From Methanolinea sp. (lineage in GTDB: Archaea > Halobacteriota > Methanomicrobia > Methanomicrobiales > Methanospirillaceae), in NCBI GenBank assembly GCA_016699325.1, contig CP064971.1, positions 1,736,001-1,800,000 of the forward strand: a stretch of 64,000 bases of DNA, written 5' to 3'. Position 1 is the stretch's first letter. Each line of letters opens with the position of its first letter. The translations under genes and the position numbers were made by a program. The notes under the pieces are model-generated. The model had not been told where the DNA came from and did no database searches. It saw only the letters and a program-made list of their open reading frames with translations. Positions 28,037 through 37,001 of this stretch are shown here, piece by piece.

Positions 28037-29550
28037 CCTGACTTCGCCAGAAGAAGGATGAGAAGGTAGTGTTTATATAATTTCATGCAAAAAAACACAG
28101 CCTTCTCATTAGGTAATATAGCATTAATCGATAAAATTGATTCGGAGACCAACTTTTTCGCATCAGTTCTTGGCGGAGTTGGTGGTCGAAGCAAGTCATT
28201 CATACCATCCGTAAAAGCTTCTCATCAGCAACAAACTCAATCAATCGGTATCGATCAATAAGATTCTGGACTTTACCCCCGACGAACTTCTCAAGACACT
28301 GGGGTTTGAAGATACAATTTCAGACCGGAGTTTGTATCGGACTCTGGAACGACTGGGAGAAAGAAAGTCGATTGTTCTTGACCAGTTTCAACGCTGGATC
28401 TCCCAGCAGAGCCTCGTGGATCCAACCCAGTTCGTGGACTTCAGTTCGAGTTACTTTGAGGGGACAAAATGTCCGCTGGGGGAGTTAGGGTATTCCCGGG
28501 ACAATCAGCCAGGGAAACTCCAGATCGCATTTGGGATCAGTGTCGGCCTCAATAACATACCGACGATGCTGACCATCCAGAAAGGAAATGTTCAGGATAA
28601 AAAGCATATGCAGATGCTGATCCGGTTATGCTCGAGCGTTCTTCCTGAAGGCAGTCTTCTGGTGTTTGACTGTGGAGGGAATACCCAGGATAACAAACGA
28701 AGGATCCGCGATCTGAAGTTCCATTATTTGACCCTGAAAGCAAAGAAGAAAGGACCATACCGGAACGAGATAACGATCTACCATGCCAGGAAAGAAAGCC
28801 AGGTTTCATTCGTTTCTGGCAACCGGGTCTATTCATGTGTCAAATATCGGGATGGCGAAGAAGTCCGGTACATATTTTTCTGTGACGACCTGGCCTGTGA
28901 CCAGTTGACGAAGAAAGCAAGGAAACTTGAGAAAGACCTGGAGAAGGGGAAGGTTCTCACAAAGAAGGTTGAACGCGGAAAAGATCTCGGCCAGTATATC
29001 GCTCCTGAGGGTTGGATCATCGCCCGTGGTCATCTCCAGAAGATCATTGGCGATATCCCCAACCCCTATGTAACCGGTCTTGAAGGTTTCTTCGTGCTTG
29101 AATCAACCATCGATGATGATCCCGAAAACATCCTGAATGCCTACAAGAATCGTGACCGTGCAGAGAAGTTCATCCGGGACCTCAAAGAAGGAGCCGAGCT
29201 CCGGCCGATCCGGCACTGGTCCAAACACGCGGTGATCGGTGCGTGTTGATCGTTTTCCTCACCAAAGTCCTGGTGAGTTTGACACAACTTTTCTGTAAAG
29301 ATCCCGTCGTGAAAAATCTGAAAGTCCTCAAAAATTATCTCACGAATTTGACACTTACGATCATATACCCTTCTTTTGGGTATCCTGTCAAGATCATTTC
29401 CAACTTCTCCCCAGAAATACGCCCAATTCTTGGAGATTTTATCAAGAGATATGGTAGCCTGGAGGCGCCAAATCACTGGTAAATTGCTTCTGGCGAATTG
29501 GGTTAAGTCGTTTAAATTTGATGGAAGTACTGAAAAGTGGCGAAGTTAGG
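28037..29550 (+). mobile_element. Insertion sequence 'IS-B', copy 1 (IS1634-like)
   Basis: 1514 bp, bounded by inverted ends CCTGACTTCGCCA and CCTAACTTCGCCA (read inward) and by a 6-bp duplication TTAAAA. Length and duplication size fit the IS1634 family. Copy 2 lies inverted at 37002-38513 and is nearly identical, so both insertions are recent. The transposase frame is broken twice. Confidence 0.88.
28085..29482 (+). pseudogene. IS-B transposase, two frameshifts
   Basis: Reconstructed ~465-residue IS1634-like DDE transposase. It starts MQKNTAFSLGNIALIDKIDS at ATG 28085. After VKA (28211-28219) one extra T shifts the frame; the downstream frame continues NKLNQSVSINKILDF into FVDFSSSYFEG, LGYSRDNQPGKLQIAFGI, LLVFDCGGNTQDNKRRI and FFVLESTIDDDPENIL. 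Near 29237 a missing G truncates after HAVIG; the remaining frame (29243-29482) carries the C-terminus. Copy 2 has different lesions at almost the same places. Confidence 0.85.
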
Positions 29551-29556
29551 TTAAAA
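29551..29556. repeat. Target-site duplication of IS-B copy 1 (right)
   Basis: TTAAAA, matching 28031-28036. Confidence 0.85.
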
Positions 29557-29704
29557 GATTCTTCAGCTCCCTCATGCCGGTCGAGGAGTGCCAGCGGGAG
29601 CCGCCGGTCCTTCCAGGCTTCGCTGCTGCGGATACAACTCCTTCAATTGGGTCCCTGCATGGCGGGGACGGTCCTGGGCATGGCCTGTGGTACCGCAGCT
29701 CTCC

Positions 29705-31432
29705 CTATTCTTTCATCCTCCTGAAATACCACCTCGATGCAAATGCGATCTGAATGGTGGCAATGCTGCCAAAGCCAAAAATTACTATCCCCCTGGCAAA
29801 ATGGTCGATGAGAGCGATCGACATTCCCACGACGCTCTGCACTGAGAACAGCAGGAGTATCCCCGTGATGGTGGCTTCGTGGATCCCGAGGCCTGCGGGA
29901 GTCAGGGGCAGTGCCTGTGCAATAAAAGCAACGATTCCTGCGATCGTGGCATACGCGAAGGGCAGGTCATGACCGGTACTTCTGGCCGCAAAGAAGATGC
30001 TGCCGATCTCGAAGAGCCACACTGGAAACGAGAGTGCGAGGCTGAGTGCAACCGCCCCCGTGTTTCTCGAGGTATTTACCAGTCCCTCATTGAGCAGGAC
30101 GATGGACTGGCGTATGGACGGAACCCGGCCCTCGAATATGCATATGATCTTTTCGTCGTAGCGATAGATAAGAAAAAGGGCGATGAACATCGCAGCGATG
30201 AGAATAAACGCTCCAGCCTCGATGAACATGAAGGCCTCCTGGTAAAAGAATACCGATGCCACACCCAGGAGGAGGGCCAGGGTGACCATGTCCATGATCC
30301 GTTCAATGACTATGGTGGACAGCGTCATGCCAAGGGGCGCATCGGATGTGGTCTTCAGGGCGGCACCCCTGGCAATATCGCCGAGGCGCATGGGGACGAG
30401 ATAATTAAAAAACCACCCGAACATGAGGCACTTGAAAAGGATATCCCGCGGGTACACGTATCCCGCGGTCCTCAGGAGAACACTCCACCTCCAGGTCCTC
30501 ACCAGGAACGAGAGCAGTATGGCAAGGCATCCAAGAAAAATCCAGGGCCACGACACGTGCCCGAGGATCTCAAAAATGGCTGCAAATCCCGTGAAGGTAA
30601 ATAGAAAGACCAGTATGAGGAGACCGAACAGGAGTGCGAGGACTATTCCAATCCATGAACCTTTCACAAAAAAATGGAAGAGATCTCTGAGGGCGATATA
30701 ATTCCCATGGAAGAAGAGGCTGAGAAACCTCTTTCCATACACCGTGGCATTCCTCGAAAGTTTTAATTTTGCCTCCCCTGCCGAGCGGTCTGTCCAGTGG
30801 ACCGGGACCTCGATACTCCGGAACCCAAGGATATGTGCCCTGACGGGGATCTCCACCGTAAGGTCGAAACCCGATGACTCGAGGTTTGCCACTCCGATAG
30901 CATCGAGGACCTCCTTCCTGTAGGCCTTGAACGCATTGGTTATGTCCCTGTTGGGGATCCCGAACGCGAACCTTACCAGGTTGTTGAATGCCCTGTTGGC
31001 AACCATCTTTTTCGGGGAGTATCCTCTCAATGACCCGCCTTCGATGAAACGCGAGCCATAGGCAATATCATATCCCTTCCGGATCCCCTCCACCAGGAGC
31101 GGGATGTCATGCGGGTCGTCAGAAAGGTCCCCCATGAAGGGGACGATGATATCTCCCGTTGCTTCCCTCATTCCAGCCTTGACTGCATTGCCAAAACCCG
31201 GAGATGAAGTCCGGTGGACCGGGCGGACGTGGGAATCGCCTGCTGCGAGGTTGTCGATCAAGGCACCTGTGGAGTCGGTGCTGTTGTCATCCACGGGGAT
31301 AATCTCGTATGAAGGGATGGAGGGGGAGGCCTGCAATACTTTTGAGAGGTTCTCGATCGCCCGGACGATGTTTCCCTCCTCGTTCCTGGCCGGGATGATA
31401 CACGAGAGGAGAACGCGGTCGTCGATGGTCAT
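29705..31432 (-). CDS. AglD-like glycosyltransferase fused to flippase-like membrane domain
   Basis: 575 residues. Residues 1-240 form a GT2 domain of the dolichyl-phosphate hexose synthase type: LLSCIIPARNEEGNI, VDDNSTDSTGALID, MGDLSDDP and GSRFIEGGSLRGYS. Residues ~255-575 form an eight-helix domain of the LPG-synthase/UPF0104 class (FNYLVPMRLGDIARG; LPLTPAGLGIHEATITGILL). This is the domain order of haloarchaeal AglD, which charges dolichol phosphate with the last sugar for S-layer N-glycosylation. It follows two epimerase genes in the same direction, 14 bp after the nearer, consistent with a glycan operon. Confidence 0.88.
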   Translation of the reverse strand: MTIDDRVLLSCIIPARNEEGNIVRAIENLSKVLQASPSIPSYEIIPVDDNSTDSTGALIDNLAAGDSHVRPVHRTSSPGFGNAVKAGMREATGDIIVPFMGDLSDDPHDIPLLVEGIRKGYDIAYGSRFIEGGSLRGYSPKKMVANRAFNNLVRFAFGIPNRDITNAFKAYRKEVLDAIGVANLESSGFDLTVEIPVRAHILGFRSIEVPVHWTDRSAGEAKLKLSRNATVYGKRFLSLFFHGNYIALRDLFHFFVKGSWIGIVLALLFGLLILVFLFTFTGFAAIFEILGHVSWPWIFLGCLAILLSFLVRTWRWSVLLRTAGYVYPRDILFKCLMFGWFFNYLVPMRLGDIARGAALKTTSDAPLGMTLSTIVIERIMDMVTLALLLGVASVFFYQEAFMFIEAGAFILIAAMFIALFLIYRYDEKIICIFEGRVPSIRQSIVLLNEGLVNTSRNTGAVALSLALSFPVWLFEIGSIFFAARSTGHDLPFAYATIAGIVAFIAQALPLTPAGLGIHEATITGILLLFSVQSVVGMSIALIDHFARGIVIFGFGSIATIQIAFASRWYFRRMKE

Positions 31433-31446
31433 GGTTTTCCCAGGTC

Positions 31447-32511
31447 CTAGAAAATATTGGAAACAAGGTGCTTATTGGCCTGGATCCACCGGGAGATATC
31501 CGTGATGGTCTCTTTCACAGTTTTTTCGGGCTGCCATCCACATGACCGCCTGACTTTTGCATTATCCGTTATGTACCAGACCAGGTCGTTGGGCCGGTTC
31601 ACGGGTTCGGATGATATGGGAATTGTCGCTCCTGTTACCTGCCTGCAGAGGGAAGTCATTTCCCGGAGGGAGATACTGTTGCCCGCACCACCGCCCACGT
31701 TGAATATCTCCCCGTTCATCTCCCTGATACGTTCAATCTGGATCGCAACCAGGCCGCAGAGGTCATCAACGTGCAGGACATCCCTGACCTGCTTGCCTGT
31801 GCCGTTATAACCAAAATACGCGAGATTTTTCCCAAAAATATGGCAGGCCGTCCAGAGCATCACGACCCCCTGGTCGACCTTCCCCATCTGCCACGGCCCG
31901 GAAACGAGCCCGCACCGGTTGATTACCGCCCTGATACCGTACGAGTCGATATATTCCCCGATGACATATTCAGAACACAATTTTGTTGCCCCGTACAGGG
32001 ACCGTGGACCTTGGAGGGGGAATTCCTCGTTGATCCCCGATGTGCTCACCCCGGGGAGCCTGGGGTTCTCACCGAGCGAAAAACGGGTTTCTTCCTCCAC
32101 GTACGGCAGGCTGTTGATCAGCCGGTACGGGTACACCCTGCTGGTCGAAAGGAAAATCATGTCCGCATCGTTCTTTCTCACTTCCTCCAGGCACCGGACT
32201 GTCCCGAAAAGGTTGGTATTCAGCACGTACCGCGGGGAGGAAGTGACGCCGGCAAGGACGGACGGCTCTGCCGAGCACTCAACCATCAGGTCAAAAGGAG
32301 GGAGGGATTCGAAATCCTCCTCTTCCCTCACGTCGCCGTGGAAAAACCGGACCCCTGCCTCCTTCAGCCGGGGGAGGTTTCCTTCCGAGCCCCTCCGTTT
32401 CAGGTTGTCAAAACAGATGACTTCGGCCGAGGGAAATTTCTTTTTTAAGAATACGGCCAGGCTGGACCCGATGAACCCTGCACCGCCGGTGATCAGGATG
32501 CTGTCATACAT
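31447..32511 (-). CDS. NAD-dependent nucleotide-sugar epimerase/dehydratase
   Basis: 354 residues, extended SDR fold. The N-terminal Rossmann motif is ILITGGAGFIGSS; the catalytic Tyr-Lys lies in SLYGATKLCSEYVIG; C-terminal substrate-site features include FNVGGGAGNSISLREM. It resembles CDP-paratose 2-epimerase/UDP-glucose 4-epimerase relatives, but the sugar cannot be fixed. ATG 32511 is preferred over 32520 because GAGGT is 11 bases upstream rather than 2. It overlaps the upstream epimerase by 8 bp, so translation is probably coupled. Confidence 0.85.
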   Translation of the reverse strand: MYDSILITGGAGFIGSSLAVFLKKKFPSAEVICFDNLKRRGSEGNLPRLKEAGVRFFHGDVREEEDFESLPPFDLMVECSAEPSVLAGVTSSPRYVLNTNLFGTVRCLEEVRKNDADMIFLSTSRVYPYRLINSLPYVEEETRFSLGENPRLPGVSTSGINEEFPLQGPRSLYGATKLCSEYVIGEYIDSYGIRAVINRCGLVSGPWQMGKVDQGVVMLWTACHIFGKNLAYFGYNGTGKQVRDVLHVDDLCGLVAIQIERIREMNGEIFNVGGGAGNSISLREMTSLCRQVTGATIPISSEPVNRPNDLVWYITDNAKVRRSCGWQPEKTVKETITDISRWIQANKHLVSNIF

Positions 32512-33556
32512 GGCGTGCATGGACCTCGCAGAGTTCTTTTATAATACGGTCCATATTGTAGCGGAAATCCCAGCCAGGGTAATGCTCCCTGAATTTTGAT
32601 ACGTCCGAGATGTACCAGATGTGGTCTCCCGCCCGGTTTGCATCAGAATACTCCAGAACAGCCTTTTTATCGAGGATATTTTCAATCATGGAAATTGCCT
32701 CCATCATCGAGATATTCGAGTGGCGGGAGCCCCCGATATTGTACACCTCTGCGGTACGGGGGTCCCTGGCAAAATGATAGAACGCATTGACCAGGTCGTA
32801 ACTATGGATGTTGTCGCGGACCTGTTTCCCCTTGTAGCCGAAAATGGTATATTTCCTGCCGGTCGCAATGCATTTGGCGAGGTACGCCAGGAACCCGTGG
32901 AGTTCGGCCGGGCTGTGCGCAGGCCCGGTCAGGCACCCTCCCCTGAAGCATACCGTGTGGAGCCCGAAGTACAGGCCGTATTCCTGGACGAGCAGGTCTG
33001 CCGAAGCCTTTGACGTCCCGAACAGGCTGTGCATCGACTGGTCGATCGGCATGCTCTCATCTATCCCATTGAAATACTGATGGTCCGGGTCAAGCTCAAA
33101 CCTCGTTTCGAGCTCCATCAAGGGAAGTGCATTCGGGCGATCTCCATAGACCTTGTTCGTGGACGTGAAAATGAACGCTCCATCCGGGGCATATTTCCGA
33201 AAATTTTCGAGAAGCACCAGGGTCCCGTACGCGTTGATCTCAAAGTCCGTGTAGGGCTCCCTTGCAGCCCAGTCATGGGACGGCTGGGCGGCGCAATGGA
33301 TGACGAGGTCAAAGGGATAGGCCCGGAATATCTCTTCGATCTTTTCCTTGTCCCTGATATCCACGGCAAAATGCTGGTACCCTTCCACCTCCCCGGATAA
33401 CTTCTCGATGTTCCAGCGGGTGCTGGCCTCCTCGCCAAAAAAATAGCTGCGTAAATCGTTATCTATCCCGACGACCTGGTATCCTTTCGATGCGAAGAAC
33501 TTCACGGATTCTGATCCAATAAGGCCACCCGACCCTGTGACCAGAGCGTTTTTCAT
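32504..33556 (-). CDS. NAD-dependent nucleotide-sugar epimerase (CDP-paratose 2-epimerase-like)
   Basis: 350 residues. It starts MKNALVTGSGGLIGSESVKF (GxxGxxG). ASTRWNIEKL and CAAQPSHDWAAREPYTDFEI are typical of the RfbE/CDP-tyvelose epimerase group, and RDNIHSYDLVNAFYHF is the C-terminal SDR block. In place of the usual YxxxK the active-site region reads LFGTSKASADLLVQEYG, with Phe at the Tyr position, which could lower or alter activity. First gene of a three-gene operon running to 29705. The start is the ATG at 33556 rather than the open upstream 33607. Confidence 0.82.
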   Translation of the reverse strand: MKNALVTGSGGLIGSESVKFFASKGYQVVGIDNDLRSYFFGEEASTRWNIEKLSGEVEGYQHFAVDIRDKEKIEEIFRAYPFDLVIHCAAQPSHDWAAREPYTDFEINAYGTLVLLENFRKYAPDGAFIFTSTNKVYGDRPNALPLMELETRFELDPDHQYFNGIDESMPIDQSMHSLFGTSKASADLLVQEYGLYFGLHTVCFRGGCLTGPAHSPAELHGFLAYLAKCIATGRKYTIFGYKGKQVRDNIHSYDLVNAFYHFARDPRTAEVYNIGGSRHSNISMMEAISMIENILDKKAVLEYSDANRAGDHIWYISDVSKFREHYPGWDFRYNMDRIIKELCEVHARHV

Positions 33557-33959
33557 TAAAAATACATTAAATACTGTTTCTATTAAAGCATTCCTTAAAG
33601 AAATCACTGTATTTTCCCGGGTAGAGGAACCCCGCAGGATCGGGACGATACGAATACCTGTTCCCTGGGATCGTCATGGTCCTGGAGACGGCCTTGGAGA
33701 GCCATCGAAGTGAGCGGTTTATCCAAATCTCCCCAGAGATTTCTCAATTAGAACCCGGCATAGGTAATCGTTTTTTCAGAACAGCCAATGCAGCCATATT
33801 CTGCTCATTTTTCGAAACCAAGTTCAGGGAAATCGGTGTAAAAGCCGATCCCCGCGATCTGAAGTTCCATTATTTGACCCTTAAGGGTGCGGAGAGAAGG
33901 GGGATACTTGCCTATCCCCCGGCGCGACGCAAGGGCAGGGGAGTAGGGTATGACAATAC
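33557..33959. other. Non-coding stretch containing an IS-B micro-fragment
   Basis: About 400 bp without a supportable gene. Upstream part AT-rich (CATTAAATACTG near 33565) and likely contains the operon promoter on the minus strand. It includes the 30-bp IS-B fragment at 33852-33881. Confidence 0.45.
33852..33881 (+). repeat. 30-bp exact fragment of IS-B
   Basis: Identical over 30 bases to positions 28706-28735 inside the IS-B transposase (encoding RDLKFHYLTL), with unrelated sequence on both sides. Too long to be chance; it marks an old IS-B insertion or a templated patch. Confidence 0.7.
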
Positions 33960-34391
33960 CTATGCCCCTCCAACCATGGATTTGTAAATTGTTGCCAGTC
34001 GCTGGAGCATCATGGTGATATGACCGCTTTCAAGGACAGAAAGGAGATGCCCCTCGCAAAACCGGTCTTTCCTGATATGAATAGTAAAAAGACGTCGGAT
34101 TGTCGTCAAATCTGCGGTTGTAATCAGTTCAGGGTTTTGAAAATATTCAATCGCGACATGCTGCCATGAGGGCCAGTCAAAATCAACGATGAAGTGGTGA
34201 GAATAGAGGTCCCGATAAAATTCCATAACCTCCCCGGAATAATCTGCCCAGGGTAACGCCCCTTTTTCTTCTATCATCTCCCCAAAATCATATCCCGGCT
34301 GCTCAAATAATGGGAGATAGGAAAGGATTGCCTCGAGATCCTGTGTATCGACAGGAGTGGATTCATCAACAATTCCAGTTCCGCGTATCAT
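33960..34391 (-). CDS. DUF6508-like protein
   Basis: 143 residues. FIVDFDWPSWQHVAIEYFQN, LTTIRRLFTIHIRKDRFCEG and HLLSVLESGHITMMLQRLAT are the conserved blocks I associate with DUF6508, a small widespread family of unknown function in bacteria and archaea, often in accessory regions. It ends inside the window's moderately AT-rich accessory stretch, 15 bp after the TPR gene in the same direction, so the two may be co-transcribed. Confidence 0.6.
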   Translation of the reverse strand: MIRGTGIVDESTPVDTQDLEAILSYLPLFEQPGYDFGEMIEEKGALPWADYSGEVMEFYRDLYSHHFIVDFDWPSWQHVAIEYFQNPELITTADLTTIRRLFTIHIRKDRFCEGHLLSVLESGHITMMLQRLATIYKSMVGGA

Positions 34392-34406
34392 GCACCCTCA
34401 CAGTGG

Positions 34407-36260
34407 TTATGAAAAGAATGCTAGGTTTTCTAGAGGGATTCCATCCGGCTGGTCCTTTGATTTTTCGTAGTTGGATCGGATGAAATAAGTTTCAAATGAT
34501 CCATCGGGGATCACTGAAAGTGCAGCCTGGAAATATCTTGCCCCTTTTGCATTCCGTCCAGAACGGCAATGGATCACCCCTATATTATTCAGCGCATAGA
34601 AATTACGGGTGTCGAGTTTCACGGCTTCCCGGAATGTTGCTAGCGCCTCCTCGAACTCCCCGATCTCGTAATGGCTGCACCCTTTCCGGAACCAGATCGC
34701 CGGTTGGTTTAGATCAAGAGAGAGAGCATTCCTGTACGAGTCTATCGCCGCCATCCAGTTCTCCTGATCATATTCGATATCGCCTCTCTCGGCCCATGCC
34801 AGGGCGCTGTCTGAACCAGATTCGAGTTCTTCCAGGTTAGCCTCTCTCCGGACAATGCTGAACGCTTCTTCCCAGGCTTCAACAGATTCGTAGGGGTTCC
34901 CCATGGCCCGGTAGGCGCACCCCATCAAATACCAGGCCATGTCGTCATCAGGGTTCTCATTGATTCTCTTGTAATACGCTTCTATGGCCTGTTGATAATC
35001 CCCAGCATCAAAAAAGGTGTTGCCTACTTCTATCCAATGCGGAGGCCGGTATCCCTCCTTGCTCCAGGATTTCCGGATATTTTTTGAAAGACATACTCCG
35101 ATGATTTTGTAAGAATAGAACGTGCAGGTATCAGCATCGCTTTCAGACAACACCCGGCCCTGTTCCTCGGAATATTCGATAGCCTCTTTGTATCTGCCTT
35201 CATCAACCAGTGATTTTATCTTTGCTTCATATGCGGCAATGCGATCATCTGCCTCCCCCTTTTTGTGACTTCCTGTCCGTTTCCTCCGGACCTTTTTTTG
35301 TTTCCTCTTCGATGTTTTCTTCATGGGTAGGGTGTCGGGCTTTCCGGCAACTGGCGAAGGAGAAGGACTCGCGACAGTTTCAACGGGGTCGGCCCCTTCT
35401 TGGTAAACCTGGTCAAAGGTGGAGACATCAAAAAAGCTGAGTTCACCAGGCTCGTATTCTCTGATCTCGCCACTCCGGATTCCTGGTTCAATCTCCTCAT
35501 CCATCCAGAATTCCCAGAGCTCTTCATCGCCATCCCGGATTACGCCAAAATATTGCTGATGGAGCACTCTGATCTCCTCTCCGGGGCTGTCCTCTGATGA
35601 GGAAACATCCTGGATTTCCTCACACCAGGTAGCAAACCACTGTTTGCCGAAATTCGTGCCGAATATTTTCAGAACGGGGTACCCATCGATGGTAAGGGTT
35701 CCACGATCCAACCGGTACATCGGTTTTTCTTCATCTGCCCTGTCATTCCGCCCAAACATTTCATTTGAGGCTTCCACCATACCGGAAAGGCTTCCCTCCC
35801 GAATCCACTGCTCTTCATCGGTATCTGTATAGCGGAGGAATAGGAGATATGCTCCATATGGGGTCCTTTTTATTATTGCTGCCGCGTGTCGTCCGTCATG
35901 AAGGTAGTCATCCACAATGATACCTTCTTTTCCGTTGAGGAAGGCCCTGCTGGTGATATATTTGATCCCATGATGCTCTTTTATTCCTGCAGGGAAAGCA
36001 TGAGGGTCAATAAAAACCGAATCATCAGGGCCAAATACTATTAACGGGTGGAGTTTTCCCCGTAACTGTAATTCAATGAGAAACTGACGACATTCCTCCG
36101 ACAGTGTTCCATCCTCCCGAAACGGTTCTTTTGGATAACCGATATAGACTATGCCTTTGTCGAACCTGACACCGCGCTTTTTGGTGAAGATAATTGGAAT
36201 TTTCTGATGGGCACATGCATGCCATCTCTTCACGATATACGGGTAACGTACTTCACTCAT
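34407..36260 (-). CDS. TPR-repeat protein with unknown N-terminal region
   Basis: 617 residues. Residues 1-290 contain no domain I recognise and mention-worthy only for FTKKRGVRFDKGIVYIGYPK and other beta-rich sequence. A basic linker (~315-345, KKTSKRKQKKVRRKRTGSHK) separates it from at least five TPRs, for example HWIEVGNTFFDAGDYQQAIE, DDMAWYLMGCAYRAMGNPYE, QPAIWFRKGCSHYEIGEFEE and FYALNNIGVIHCRSGRNAKG. No signal peptide or membrane helix. Likely a scaffold protein; function unknown. Confidence 0.65.
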   Translation of the reverse strand: MSEVRYPYIVKRWHACAHQKIPIIFTKKRGVRFDKGIVYIGYPKEPFREDGTLSEECRQFLIELQLRGKLHPLIVFGPDDSVFIDPHAFPAGIKEHHGIKYITSRAFLNGKEGIIVDDYLHDGRHAAAIIKRTPYGAYLLFLRYTDTDEEQWIREGSLSGMVEASNEMFGRNDRADEEKPMYRLDRGTLTIDGYPVLKIFGTNFGKQWFATWCEEIQDVSSSEDSPGEEIRVLHQQYFGVIRDGDEELWEFWMDEEIEPGIRSGEIREYEPGELSFFDVSTFDQVYQEGADPVETVASPSPSPVAGKPDTLPMKKTSKRKQKKVRRKRTGSHKKGEADDRIAAYEAKIKSLVDEGRYKEAIEYSEEQGRVLSESDADTCTFYSYKIIGVCLSKNIRKSWSKEGYRPPHWIEVGNTFFDAGDYQQAIEAYYKRINENPDDDMAWYLMGCAYRAMGNPYESVEAWEEAFSIVRREANLEELESGSDSALAWAERGDIEYDQENWMAAIDSYRNALSLDLNQPAIWFRKGCSHYEIGEFEEALATFREAVKLDTRNFYALNNIGVIHCRSGRNAKGARYFQAALSVIPDGSFETYFIRSNYEKSKDQPDGIPLENLAFFS

Positions 36261-36365
36261 CAGATGCCCGGAAATAACTATTACACGGTCGATATAAAAA
36301 TGGTCTGATTTTATCCCGTTGCGATTCTCACTTGGTTTTTCACCTCATATCCGGATATACGGATG

Positions 36366-36923
36366 TCACTCGTGGGCACTCTCAACGAGATTCTCCAGGG
36401 TCTGAAACGCATCGCTATATCCGGATGCCTTCGCTGCATCACGCAGTTTTTCTACAATCAATCCCGATTTACGATAATAGGTGGCTTTAAATTCCTCATC
36501 ACGGCTGTCCGCATCAACAAGGTTGTCTATCCTGTCACAAATTTTCACCAAAATCGCTTCCGGAGGAGAACTGAGTATCCTGTCGAGAGAATCAGGCATT
36601 TGTGCACCTCCCGGGAGATCAGGGTTTTTGGTCAGTGCCATGACGATTGCATGAATGCTTTGTATATCTTCAGGAGGAAGGGGAAGGCTTTGAAGGGTAT
36701 CTTTGGCATGTATGCAGGCGTCTGGAGTGCAGTCTTCGAAAACATCGTGGAGCCATGCAGAAAGGACTGCGATGTGGCCGCCACCAAAATGTGAGACGAG
36801 GGCTGCCACGCGGGCAGGATGGACGATGTAGGGGGTAACACCGTCTTTTCTCGTCCGCCCGGAATGAGCCTTCGCCGCCGCCTCGGACACAATTTGTATC
36901 GCGGATAAATGGTTGACATTCAT
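36366..36923 (-). CDS. MESH1/SpoT-type HD-domain hydrolase, second copy
   Basis: 185 residues, paralogous to 1436-2002. It keeps HPARVAALVSHFGGGH, SAWLHDVFEDC and KICDRIDN, hence the HD/ED and last Asp ligands. Overall identity with the first copy is moderate, so this is an old duplication or separate acquisition. The start ATG 36923 gives MNVNHLSAIQIVSEAAAKAH, aligned with homologues. It lies next to IS-B copy 2 in the accessory region. Substrate ((p)ppGpp, NADPH or another pyrophosphate) unknown. Confidence 0.78.
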   Translation of the reverse strand: MNVNHLSAIQIVSEAAAKAHSGRTRKDGVTPYIVHPARVAALVSHFGGGHIAVLSAWLHDVFEDCTPDACIHAKDTLQSLPLPPEDIQSIHAIVMALTKNPDLPGGAQMPDSLDRILSSPPEAILVKICDRIDNLVDADSRDEEFKATYYRKSGLIVEKLRDAAKASGYSDAFQTLENLVESAHE

Positions 36924-36995
36924 TAAAAGGACTTACCTTCGATAATTTAACTTATTTGTGTCCTGTTGGAATTATGTGAGATAACCCGGAGTGTG

Positions 36996-37001
36996 TAATT
37001 A
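36996..37001. repeat. Target-site duplication of IS-B copy 2 (left)
   Basis: TAATTA, repeated exactly at 38514-38519. Confidence 0.85.
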
